From: Roseburia sp.
Lineage (GTDB): Bacteria; Bacillota; Clostridia; Christensenellales; Pumilibacteraceae
Reading direction: 5' to 3'
NCBI GenBank assembly: GCA_023665905.1
Contig: JAMPDA010000001.1
Span: forward strand, 186,001-250,000
DNA length: 64,000 bases
The stretch's first letter is position 1; every line of letters starts with the position of its first letter. Shown in pieces: positions 35,816 to 44,035 of the stretch. The notes beneath the pieces are model-generated. The model saw nothing but the letters and a program-made list of their open reading frames with translations. It searched no databases and had not been told where the DNA came from. Position numbers and translations under genes: made by a program.

Positions 35816-36608
35816 GCTTGTTCTCCGTGAAAAAATTAAAAGCGTTACTGTAAAATATTTTTTGTAAAGTCGGCTCGTCATAACCGAGCGCGACGAGCCG
35901 CGGAGCAAGAGCCTGTATCGCCGCGTAGTCGCACAGGTCGTCGGGAATATCTTTTGAACCGTTAAAATCGGTGCCAAGCGCAAGGTTGTCTGCGCCGTAC
36001 TTTTGCACGAACGCGTCGATCGCAGCTGCAAATTCTTCCGCCGACGCCGCGCTCGAAAAAGCCGAAACCGTACACAGCCCTATTATGCCACCGGCGCTTA
36101 TCAATGCGCGTATCTGCCGAGCGTCGAGACAGCGTGGATGATCGGCAAATCCCGTGTGCGAGCAAATAGGTCGTGCGGCATACTCGAGCGCGGAATAGAA
36201 GCTTTTTTTGTTCAAATGCGCAAGATCGATCGCGCACTTGCCGTTCATAAGCTCGATAACATCCTTTCCGAGCCGCGTAAGATCGCCGTCGTCGAGCGCT
36301 CCGCCGGCAAAACGGTTGTTGTAATTCCATGTCAAAGAGCAGTAAATATACGGCGAAAAGTCGAACTCGAAGCGCTCCGCGTCGGTCAAAAACCCAAGGT
36401 CCTCTATCGCAATGTGTACAGCCCGATTTTTGCCGCAGGACCGCAAACTGTTTGTGATAGCATCAACAGTTCCTCGCGCCGTATCTTTATCGAAGTCCGA
36501 CGTCCATATAGCCGCAGTGACCGTATTTTTTCCGCACCCGTCCAAATACTTGCGGTATTCACGCGGAGAAAACGCCGTCGGAAAATCATTGTGCAGATCG
36601 AATATCAC
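35808..36608 (-). CDS. Small membrane dipeptidase-family (M19) hydrolase
   Basis: A zinc dipeptidase of peptidase family M19, 266 residues, shorter than the usual 320-400. Metal ligands and signatures are visible: DLHND at the start, AIEDLG, SLTWNYNNRF, IDLAHLNKKSF, ICSHTGFADHPRCL and GTDFNGSKDIP. No signal peptide, so it acts in the cytoplasm. The start is GTG without an evident Shine-Dalgarno sequence; no alternative in-frame start keeps the HxD motif. Substrates of this group include dipeptides with D-residues, but none can be named here. It overlaps purB. Confidence 0.88.
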   Translation of the reverse strand: MIFDLHNDFPTAFSPREYRKYLDGCGKNTVTAAIWTSDFDKDTARGTVDAITNSLRSCGKNRAVHIAIEDLGFLTDAERFEFDFSPYIYCSLTWNYNNRFAGGALDDGDLTRLGKDVIELMNGKCAIDLAHLNKKSFYSALEYAARPICSHTGFADHPRCLDARQIRALISAGGIIGLCTVSAFSSAASAEEFAAAIDAFVQKYGADNLALGTDFNGSKDIPDDLCDYAAIQALAPRLVALGYDEPTLQKIFYSNAFNFFTENKHG

Positions 36609-36652
36609 ACATTGATATTATGCGCGCGGCGGCGATATCGTTACCGGTAGCG

Positions 36653-38158
36653 TCAATTCGATATTTCTTCGAGCACTGCGTTATACAGATCCAAAATGGG
36701 CCGATAAAAATTCGACTGCTCGAGGTCGTCTATCTTGTAACCCCAAAGCAGGAGGAATTCTTCGCATATCATTTTGCAAAGCTTGACGAGCTTGGCGCGG
36801 CTTTTATCCTTGCCGGGCGCAGTGTAGCTGACGTACGTTTTGAGCGCGGGCATACAGCAGCATGCGCTCGTATACAGCAACTTTTCGTAGTACTTAAAAT
36901 CGTCGCCGCGCGTTGCCTGCATTTTATTTACCAGCTTTGCGCTCTTTTCGAATTCCGGCATAAAGTACATTTCCACGATATCGAGCACTTTTGCGTAGAA
37001 TTCCTGCAACGAGCGGTCGGAATTTTCGTCGTAGTTTTTAAGATCGAAAATGATGTTTGTAAGGGTATTGCACCAATCGACGATATCCGAAAAATTGCCT
37101 ATCTGTAACATCACGTGCTTTTTATCCACCATTACGGCGCGCGGCATCAGTATTCGGTACAGCAAATTCAACCCGTCTACGAGCAAGTGCAAATGCTGAT
37201 CGCAATGACGGCTGCACATAGAGCGATAGCAACTGCGGTACGTAAAGGTTATCGCCTTTTTACATTCCTCGAGTATTTCGTTATACTCCGTGATATCGCC
37301 TATCAAAAACTTTTTCGCGTTGGCTTTATTGGATTCGTCGAACTCCTCGAACCTGCTCAATACCTTTTCGTTGAGCATGGTGTTCTGAGCGAAATCGGGC
37401 ACGTAATTGCGCGCATTGAACTGCGGATCGAAGGACTGCGCAAAAAAGCAATAATCGTTACACAGCATTACGAGCTGCTTGTACTCGAGATTTGTGGGCA
37501 AATACAACTCGCCGCCTATCGCGACGGTCTGCACCGCCTTGTAACATACCTTTATGGCGCAGTCGATTATTTCCATAAGGTAGCCGGTTATCGTCGGAGA
37601 AAACGTCATAAGCAGTTCTCCGTCGATCTTAAACAGCTCCATGAGCTTTTGCAGGTCGGCTATAGCCTTTTTACGATACGTAACCACATCCGTTTCGTAT
37701 ATATCGTCGTAAGAATTGAGCCTGTTTATAACTATGATCTTGATTTCCGCAAGCATAGCGATAATGAACGCAAGCTTGTCGTCAACTGTGACGTTTGCGC
37801 GCGACATGAGCGTAAGCGACGATTTAACGGTGTAAATAACGCGCTCCATGACGTCGAAATTCTGATTGGATTCTTTCAGATAGATCTCGCACAGCGACGC
37901 AAAGTATTGCGACAGATACGAATTTTTGTTCGCCTCGAGCGCCTTTTTGAAGTGTTCGGCAGCGCCCAAAAAATCGGTATTGACAAACAGGTCTTTGGCT
38001 AACTTGATCTCGCTGACTTCGAGCCCGGTATCGACCAAAAGCTTTTTTCTGCTGATATCCGTGTATGTCAAAGGTTGACCGCAACTCGGACATTGCTTCG
38101 AAGTGCGTTCAATGCTTATCGTTCTGTTACAAATCGGGCATACCGCAAGTTTAGGCAT
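36653..38158 (-). CDS. Uncharacterised zinc-ribbon and helical-repeat protein
   Basis: A 501-residue protein I do not recognise. The N terminus is a short zinc ribbon with C7-C10 and C23-C26 (CPIC, CPSC). The rest is predicted almost wholly helical; residues about 50-115 look like TPR repeats (DFLGAAEHFKKALEANKNS). A second cysteine/histidine patch at 310-324 (CYRSMCSRHCDQH) could bind metal. No signal peptide or membrane helix. A good TGGAGGACAAG site starts it, and it lies 44 bases before the M19 dipeptidase gene, likely heading the dipeptidase-purB-flavodoxin transcript. The architecture suggests a scaffold, not an enzyme; this is inference. Confidence 0.75.
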   Translation of the reverse strand: MPKLAVCPICNRTISIERTSKQCPSCGQPLTYTDISRKKLLVDTGLEVSEIKLAKDLFVNTDFLGAAEHFKKALEANKNSYLSQYFASLCEIYLKESNQNFDVMERVIYTVKSSLTLMSRANVTVDDKLAFIIAMLAEIKIIVINRLNSYDDIYETDVVTYRKKAIADLQKLMELFKIDGELLMTFSPTITGYLMEIIDCAIKVCYKAVQTVAIGGELYLPTNLEYKQLVMLCNDYCFFAQSFDPQFNARNYVPDFAQNTMLNEKVLSRFEEFDESNKANAKKFLIGDITEYNEILEECKKAITFTYRSCYRSMCSRHCDQHLHLLVDGLNLLYRILMPRAVMVDKKHVMLQIGNFSDIVDWCNTLTNIIFDLKNYDENSDRSLQEFYAKVLDIVEMYFMPEFEKSAKLVNKMQATRGDDFKYYEKLLYTSACCCMPALKTYVSYTAPGKDKSRAKLVKLCKMICEEFLLLWGYKIDDLEQSNFYRPILDLYNAVLEEISN

Positions 38159-38251
38159 AAAACTTGTCCTCCAAACGTATCGTTTACTTTAACATTCGCT
38201 TTAGGAAGTTCGCATACCATAATGCACGTGAACACAAACTCGAAAAGCGAC

Positions 38252-38286
38252 AAAAAACGCGCGTCCCACATACTGCGACGCGCGTT
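38252..38286 (-). terminator. Terminator after ispH-S1
   Basis: Perfect 10-bp GC-rich stem AACGCGCGTC/GACGCGCGTT with a 15-base loop, followed by TTTTTG on the minus strand, 9 bases beyond the stop. It closes the ten-gene operon that begins at 48688. Confidence 0.9.
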
Positions 38287-38295
38287 AACAAGCTG

Positions 38296-40368
38296 TTATT
38301 TATCTGCGTTATTATCGGTTTCGTCGCCTACATTTTTTAAGAGATTGGCAAACACGTTGTTATCCGACTTTTCACTGTAAACATCGCTTTCCTCGACTTT
38401 CTTTGCAGCCTTCTTTTCGGGCTTGGCAGTCGGTTTGACCTCGTCGAGGCAAGCGCGGATACTGAGCGTAGTCTTGCGATGCTGGTCGTCGTAAGCCATG
38501 ACCTTGACGGTAACTTCGTCGCCGACATGCAAAACTTCGTTGATGTCTTTTACGTAAGATGCCGCCGCTTCGGATACATGCACAAGACCTTCAACGCCCG
38601 GCTCGATCTCCACAAATGCGCCGTACGGCAACACGCTCGTCACTTTGCCGGCAATGACAGAGCCAACGGGATTTTTTTCCATGCACTTATCAAAGGGATG
38701 CGGCTGGAGCTCTTTGTAGCCGAGCGACACGCGCTGCTTTTCCCGATCGGTCTTAAGCACCAAAAAGTCGTACGTCTTGCCGACTTCCAAAACTTCGTCG
38801 GGCGATGTGATGTGCGAATACGAAAGATGATCGATATGCGCCAAGCAATCTATGCCGTCCACGCTGACAAACGCGCCGTACGGGCTGATACGCTTTACCT
38901 CGCCCGCCACGACTACGTCGGGCTTGACGTTTTCCCAGAAAATTTCCGCTTTTTTATCGCGCTCGTCTTTTTCCTCTTGCAGAATGACGCGCTGGGAAGC
39001 GACTATCTTGTGATTTATGTCGTCTATATCGAGTGCGCGAAGACGCAGTGTTTTGCCCACATACTTTTTGAGATCGGGCACGAACTTAAGTCTTATCTGC
39101 GACGCGGGAACAAACACTCGGTATGTGCCGAGCGCGCCGATCAAGCCGCCCTTTATGTCCTTTTTGACGGTCATTTCAAAGGTCTGTCCGTCGCGTATTC
39201 CGTCTACAGCCTCGTCGGTTCTGCGCATAAGATCGGCACGACGCTTGGAAAGCAACACGCAACCGCTGACGTCGTCGCGCTTTTTGATTATGATAGCGTC
39301 GATCTCCATGCCCGACGGGAAATCCTCGGGCTTGTATTCGCAGCCGTCACACGCTTCGGACTTATCGATAAAGCCGTCGTTTTTGCCGCCGATATTCAAG
39401 CGGATACCTGCCGCATCTGCGGAAAGGACCGTTCCCTTGACGGCTTTGCCTTCGCGATAACCCGTTACGGTTTCTTTGTTGATGGCGTTGATGAACTCCT
39501 CGTTGCTCGCTTCGCCGAATTCTTGACCCATGTAAGCCTTTACCTCCATAATCGACTCTGTCGGAGTCGATGCTCCTGCGACAATGCCCACTGCACCGTC
39601 TTTAGGAAATTTAATATTTTTTAGATCCGCCTCAGAATGAATGAAGTGCGTATCGGGATTAACTGCGGCGCACAGCTCGTATAGTTTGTTCGTATTCGAG
39701 CTCGCTCTGTCGCCTACAACCAACACAACGTCGCACTTTGCGGCTAAAGAAACCGCCTCTTTCTGACGCTCGTAAGTAGTATAGCAAATCGTGTCGAAAA
39801 TTTCAACCGTTTTTGATTGAATTTTACGTATTTTTTTTGAAAGTTCTTTGAATTTATTGCCGTCGAAAGTTGTTTGACAGACTACGCAAAGCTTATCGTG
39901 CTTATCGAGCTCCGAAAGATCGCTGTTTTCGTCGATAACGGTAGCCGAATCTTCGCACCAGCCGTTCGTGGCGACAACTTCCGGATGATCCGCCGCGCCT
40001 ATTATCACTATATGATAGCCGTCGTCGAAATGTTTTCGAACTATCTCGTGTATCTTTCCCACGAACGGGCAAGTCGCGTCCACCGTGTCGTAGCCTTTTT
40101 CGCGGATCTTGCCGTACGTCGCCTGCGAAGCGCCGTGCGAGCGAATTATCACCTTGCCGCTTTCGCCGTCGGAAAGTGCGGGGAGTTCATCGATAGAAGC
40201 GACGGACAGTATTCCGCGCCTTGACAGCGAATCGACTACCGTCCTATTATGGATGAGGTCGCCGAGCATATAGCAGTTTTTGTCGCCCACGTGCTTTTCC
40301 GCGGACTCGATAGCGCCCTTGACGCCGAAGCAAAACCCTGCGTTATTCGCAACGAGAACTTTTAGCAT
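38296..40368 (-). CDS. ispH: IspH (HMBPP reductase) fused to four S1 RNA-binding domains
   Basis: The N-terminal 285 residues are 4-hydroxy-3-methylbut-2-enyl diphosphate reductase, the last step of the non-mevalonate isoprenoid path, with cluster cysteines C13 (AGFCFG), C100 (DATCPF) and C195 (FDTICYTT) and histidines H40 and H78. From about residue 305 there are four S1 repeats (for example GAFVSVDGIDCLAHIDHLS and GAFVEIEPGVEGLVHVS), as in ribosomal protein S1, then a lysine/glutamate-rich tail. This fusion is known in Clostridia and may supply S1-like function. It overlaps plsC by 26 bases. Confidence 0.96.
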   Translation of the reverse strand: MLKVLVANNAGFCFGVKGAIESAEKHVGDKNCYMLGDLIHNRTVVDSLSRRGILSVASIDELPALSDGESGKVIIRSHGASQATYGKIREKGYDTVDATCPFVGKIHEIVRKHFDDGYHIVIIGAADHPEVVATNGWCEDSATVIDENSDLSELDKHDKLCVVCQTTFDGNKFKELSKKIRKIQSKTVEIFDTICYTTYERQKEAVSLAAKCDVVLVVGDRASSNTNKLYELCAAVNPDTHFIHSEADLKNIKFPKDGAVGIVAGASTPTESIMEVKAYMGQEFGEASNEEFINAINKETVTGYREGKAVKGTVLSADAAGIRLNIGGKNDGFIDKSEACDGCEYKPEDFPSGMEIDAIIIKKRDDVSGCVLLSKRRADLMRRTDEAVDGIRDGQTFEMTVKKDIKGGLIGALGTYRVFVPASQIRLKFVPDLKKYVGKTLRLRALDIDDINHKIVASQRVILQEEKDERDKKAEIFWENVKPDVVVAGEVKRISPYGAFVSVDGIDCLAHIDHLSYSHITSPDEVLEVGKTYDFLVLKTDREKQRVSLGYKELQPHPFDKCMEKNPVGSVIAGKVTSVLPYGAFVEIEPGVEGLVHVSEAAASYVKDINEVLHVGDEVTVKVMAYDDQHRKTTLSIRACLDEVKPTAKPEKKAAKKVEESDVYSEKSDNNVFANLLKNVGDETDNNADK

Positions 40369-41062
40369 AATCGCTCTTTGCCGCCTTGTATTGCGACTTT
40401 AATTTTTTCGCTTCCGCTCTTTGGAGCTTCTTTTCACGCTTATATCCCTTTTCCTCGACCCACTTGTCGAGCTTATCGAGCGTTTTTTGCATTCCGGCGC
40501 GAAACCTATCCGTCGCTTCCTGCATCACGTTTTCGTCTACGCGTTTGCCGAAAAGATCGTCGAGCGGCACCGGATCGCCCACGCCGAGATAATTGCGCTT
40601 AAAGAACTTGCCCTTATGGTGAACTACGATCGGTATTACGCTCGCATTGCCTTTGAGCGCAAACATAGCGGCGCCCGAATGCATGGGTCCTATCTCGCGA
40701 TTGACGCGGTTGCGCGTGCCTTCCGGAAATATCGACAGCGTCTGCCCGTCCTTCAATGCGTTCAAACATTCGCGCATAGACGAAAGCTCGGGCTTTTCGC
40801 GGTTGACGAAAATTATTCCTATGCTCTCGAGCGCGGCGCGCCGAAACTTTCCGCCCGCGTTTTCTTTTTTGGATAGCAGCCGTTTAAAACCCGGCGTGCA
40901 ATAATAGAGATACGGCACGTCCATCCAAGACAAATGGTTGGTTATTATAATTTGACCGCGCGCGTATTTCTTGTATTTTTGCTTGTCCATCACCTTGAAC
41001 GGAAAGCATATCTTTGCGAACAAAAACAGCAAGCATCGCCAAAACATGAACCAGATCTTCAT
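40343..41062 (-). CDS. plsC: 1-acyl-sn-glycerol-3-phosphate acyltransferase
   Basis: Makes phosphatidic acid from lysophosphatidic acid at the membrane. The 239-residue protein has the acyltransferase boxes NHLSWMD (HxxxxD) and FPEGTRNR, with a hydrophobic N-terminal segment. The last 50 residues are very basic (many lysines), which could favour membrane contact. The cmk-plsC-ispH-S1 order is common in Clostridia. The ATG overlaps the chorismate mutase-cytidylate kinase stop (ATGA), and the end overlaps ispH. Confidence 0.94.
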   Translation of the reverse strand: MKIWFMFWRCLLFLFAKICFPFKVMDKQKYKKYARGQIIITNHLSWMDVPYLYYCTPGFKRLLSKKENAGGKFRRAALESIGIIFVNREKPELSSMRECLNALKDGQTLSIFPEGTRNRVNREIGPMHSGAAMFALKGNASVIPIVVHHKGKFFKRNYLGVGDPVPLDDLFGKRVDENVMQEATDRFRAGMQKTLDKLDKWVEEKGYKREKKLQRAEAKKLKSQYKAAKSDYAKSSRCE

Positions 41063-42075
41063 TCCAAGACCTCCGTAACCGTCGCTACTATCATATCCGT
41101 CACCTGCGCCGCAGTCATACCGTCGGAATCTATCTCCGTCGCGTCGTACGCTTTTTTGAGCGGAGCGATAGCCCTTGTGCTGTCGTTGCGATCGCGAGCG
41201 TTGACGTCTTTTAAGACTGCCTCGTACGAAACATTCTCGCCTTTAGCGCAAAGCTCGTCGTATCTGCGTTTGGCGCGCACTTCCGCGGACGCCGTCAAAA
41301 AGAACTTAAATTCGGAATCGGGCAGCACCACCGTGCCGATATCGCGACCGTCGAGTATTACACTGCTCTTTTTTGCAATGTCGCGCTGTATGCCGAGAAG
41401 TTTTTTTCTTACAAACGGTATGGCGGACACCGCCGAAGCCGCCATGGATATTTCGGGCGTGCGTATTTTATCCGAAACATCCTTGCCGTCCAGCAAAACG
41501 CGCTGAGCTCCGTCGCGATATTCTATGGACACCTCCGCGTTTTCGAGAGCTTTTTCTACCGCCGCGGCGTCGTTCGTAGGCACTTTTTCGGCGACGGCTT
41601 TCAGTCCGAGCGCGCGGTACAGCGCACCCGTATCGAGATAAGTTATGCCGAGCCGCTTCGACACGGCTTTTGCGACCGTGCTTTTCCCCGCTCCCGACGG
41701 ACCGTCGAGCGCAATGGAATACACATCGCAAAGATCCTTGCGGAGTTTCCGCGCCGCGCCGAGATAAATGTTGCTTACGGGGTTGTCCGAATACGCCGTT
41801 ATCATGGCGCGTATACAGCCCGTCGGCGCTCCGTCAATACTCGGCTCTACGCACGAAAACAGCGGAACGGCATGTCCGCTTTCCCTAACCGCGCGCGCCG
41901 GATAAAACGCCGTAATGTCGGGCGTGGACGAAATGATTATATTGACGACATCGACATCGACTATGCCGTTTTTAAAGTACATTCGGTCGATAAGCCGACG
42001 CGATACGCGCGTTATGTCGTCCGCCGTATTTTGCGCGACCGCCGCGCCGCGTATAGAAACGATCTTTTCTTTCAT
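41059..42075 (-). CDS. Fusion of AroH-type chorismate mutase and cytidylate kinase
   Basis: One 338-residue frame with two enzymes. Residues 1-115 match Bacillus AroH, a trimeric chorismate mutase: R9 in SIRGA, FYPARAVRESG with R64, C75, E77, R89 in GCIRAMI, and Y104/R112 in IYLGAARKLRKDL correspond to the known active-site set, with one residue fewer between C75 and R89. From residue 119 a complete cytidylate kinase follows: P-loop [31 protein letters not shown] and RAKRRYDEL. No stop or start site separates the parts. The ATG has AGGAGATAATC. Prephenate synthesis and CMP phosphorylation would thus be made as one chain. Confidence 0.88.
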   Translation of the reverse strand: MKEKIVSIRGAAVAQNTADDITRVSRRLIDRMYFKNGIVDVDVVNIIISSTPDITAFYPARAVRESGHAVPLFSCVEPSIDGAPTGCIRAMITAYSDNPVSNIYLGAARKLRKDLCDVYSIALDGPSGAGKSTVAKAVSKRLGITYLDTGALYRALGLKAVAEKVPTNDAAAVEKALENAEVSIEYRDGAQRVLLDGKDVSDKIRTPEISMAASAVSAIPFVRKKLLGIQRDIAKKSSVILDGRDIGTVVLPDSEFKFFLTASAEVRAKRRYDELCAKGENVSYEAVLKDVNARDRNDSTRAIAPLKKAYDATEIDSDGMTAAQVTDMIVATVTEVLE

Positions 42076-42095
42076 GCCCGATTATCTCCTGTATA

Positions 42096-43295
42096 TTATA
42101 CTGCCGCAGCGCTTGATCCTGCGACATACCCCGTCGCAAGTGCGATGTGAAAGTTGTAGCCGCCCGTAAGCGCGTCCACATCGAGAACTTCTCCGCCGAA
42201 ATACAGTCCGCGCACAATGCGCGACTCCATCGTCTTGGGATTGACCTGTCTTACGTCCACGCCGCCGCTTGTGACGACGGCTCTGTCAAATCCCTCGTTG
42301 CCCGTAATCGTCAGCCGAAAGTCCTTTATGAGCGAAACGATGTTTCGGCGTTCCTGTTTGGTCACGGAATTTATCGGGCGCGCGACGGGAATACCCGACC
42401 TTTCTATTATAAACGGAATGATCGATTTTGGCAAGAGTTCGTCAAACGCATTTTTAAATTGTCTGTTTTGTTGCAACCCGAACTCCCTTACTAAGCGCGC
42501 GTCGAGCTCCTCGCTCTTTACGTGCGGCTTTAAATCGATATGCACCTCGTACGGATAAGCGCGGCGCGCCGCGTACGCGGAAAGCGTCAGCACAATCGGT
42601 CCGGATATGCCGCGGTCGGTTATCATTAAATCGCCCGATATGGGCTTTATCCCGTCGCAGGCAATGGACACGTTTTTGAGCGTCAATCCCTCAGCCGCGG
42701 AAACGTTCTCCGCCGTTTCGAGCGCTACGAGCGACGGAACGGTGCTGACGATGCTGTGTCCGAGCTTTTTAATAAGTTCGTAGGCGCTTCCGTCCGAGCC
42801 CGTTTGCGGATAGCTTCTTCCGCCCGTGCAAATTATCACCTTGTCAAAGTCCTCGCTTCCGCCGATGTAATCGATCTTAAATCCGCGGTTCGTCGGCTTG
42901 ATCTCTTTGATTTCATGGTACAGGCGTATGTCGGCGCCGTTATCCTGCGCGTAACGCACGAGCGCTTTTGTCACGTCGCTCGCTTTGTCGGACTGCGGAA
43001 ACGCGCGTCTGCCGCGCTCGATCTTTGTTCTGCAACCGTGGGAATTGAGGAGCTCAACGGCGTCCTGCGGCGTAAACCTTGCAAGCGCGGAGCGCAAAAA
43101 CGGCGCGTTTACCACTACATTGGATAAAAACGTTTCGTTGTCGCAAAGGTTGGTAAAGTTACACCTGCCCTTGCCGGTGATGTAAATTTTTTTACCCACT
43201 TTGTCGGTGTGCTCGAAAACCACTGTTTCCGCACCCTTACAACTGCCGGCGGCGATCAGTCCCGATGCGCCTGCGCCGATGATCGCGATCCTCAT
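42096..43295 (-). CDS. BaiN/HI0933-family FAD-dependent oxidoreductase
   Basis: A 399-residue flavoprotein often named NAD(P)/FAD-dependent oxidoreductase or aminoacetone oxidase family. It begins MRIAIIGAGASGLIAAG (Rossmann FAD site), has ICTGGRSYPQTGSDG, and ends with TSGGVDVRQVNPKTMESR, GLYFGGEVLDVDALTGGYN and ALATGYVAG, all typical. The reaction is not established for most members. The ATG at 43295 overlaps the surE stop; the longer frame is inside surE. It precedes the cmk fusion by 20 bases, an order seen in other Clostridia from memory. Confidence 0.92.
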   Translation of the reverse strand: MRIAIIGAGASGLIAAGSCKGAETVVFEHTDKVGKKIYITGKGRCNFTNLCDNETFLSNVVVNAPFLRSALARFTPQDAVELLNSHGCRTKIERGRRAFPQSDKASDVTKALVRYAQDNGADIRLYHEIKEIKPTNRGFKIDYIGGSEDFDKVIICTGGRSYPQTGSDGSAYELIKKLGHSIVSTVPSLVALETAENVSAAEGLTLKNVSIACDGIKPISGDLMITDRGISGPIVLTLSAYAARRAYPYEVHIDLKPHVKSEELDARLVREFGLQQNRQFKNAFDELLPKSIIPFIIERSGIPVARPINSVTKQERRNIVSLIKDFRLTITGNEGFDRAVVTSGGVDVRQVNPKTMESRIVRGLYFGGEVLDVDALTGGYNFHIALATGYVAGSSAAAV

Positions 43296-44035
43296 AGCTC
43301 GAATTTTTCCCCCTTCATTTTGTCGAGCGCAGCGTGATCGGTCCTGTCGATAGTAAGCGGCGACACTGTGACGTAGCCGTCTTTGCAATAAAATTCGTCC
43401 GTGTCCGTGTAAAGACCGGTATAATCTCGTCCGCCGGCAGGCAAAAGCTCGCCGTTATCCGACAGATCATACAGCGGCTTCCAGGTTTCCTGCGTGTTCA
43501 TGCGAACAGTTTTAAAGCCCTTGATATTGCCGTAAGGTATGTTGATATTAATAATATCGCAAATGCCGGAAAGCGCGTAAAATCTATCGAAATTTTTAAA
43601 AAACAGCTTAGCGGCACGCGAAAAATCGACATTGCACGCGCTCTTTTTCACATCGAGCGACAGCGCTATCGTTCTGTATCCCATGAGCGCCGCTTCGGCT
43701 GACGCCGACACCGTGCCCGAATACAAAATGTCGCTGCCGAGGTTCTGACCGAAGTTAATGCCCGAGATGACCAAGTCGGGTCGGACGTCGAGATATCTGC
43801 ACGCTACCTTTACGCAGTCCGCAGGAGTTCCGCCTACGGCAAACACGGGATAATCGCGCCCGTCGATTTTTTCGCATGAACCGGTGTACGGCTTTAATGT
43901 AAGCGAATGAGAAAACCCCGATCTTTGAGTGACCGGCGCCGCTACTGTTATTTCGTGATCGGTCTTAAATAAATCGGCGACGGCATACAATCCTTGCGAA
44001 TCGTACCCGTCGTCGTTTGTAAAAAGTATCCTCAT
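43292..44035 (-). CDS. surE: 5'/3'-nucleotidase SurE
   Basis: A metal-dependent nucleoside-monophosphate phosphatase, 247 residues. The metal site is MRILFTNDDGYDSQG, with VGGTPADCVKVA and SGINFGQNLGSDILYSGTVSAS as the further signatures. The ATG overlaps the OadA stop (ATGA) and the end overlaps the flavoprotein gene, so translation is coupled through this stretch. A housekeeping role in nucleotide pool balance or stress survival is usual for the family. Confidence 0.95.
   Translation of the reverse strand: MRILFTNDDGYDSQGLYAVADLFKTDHEITVAAPVTQRSGFSHSLTLKPYTGSCEKIDGRDYPVFAVGGTPADCVKVACRYLDVRPDLVISGINFGQNLGSDILYSGTVSASAEAALMGYRTIALSLDVKKSACNVDFSRAAKLFFKNFDRFYALSGICDIININIPYGNIKGFKTVRMNTQETWKPLYDLSDNGELLPAGGRDYTGLYTDTDEFYCKDGYVTVSPLTIDRTDHAALDKMKGEKFEL

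Noticed and set aside
35816..36031. N-terminal extension of purB
   Set aside because: The extension overlaps the M19 dipeptidase gene in another frame; the ATG at 35815 has a good ribosome site and the family start.
38479..39624. Plus-strand frame of 381 codons
   Set aside because: Antisense to ispH-S1; composition follows the reverse of the sense codons.
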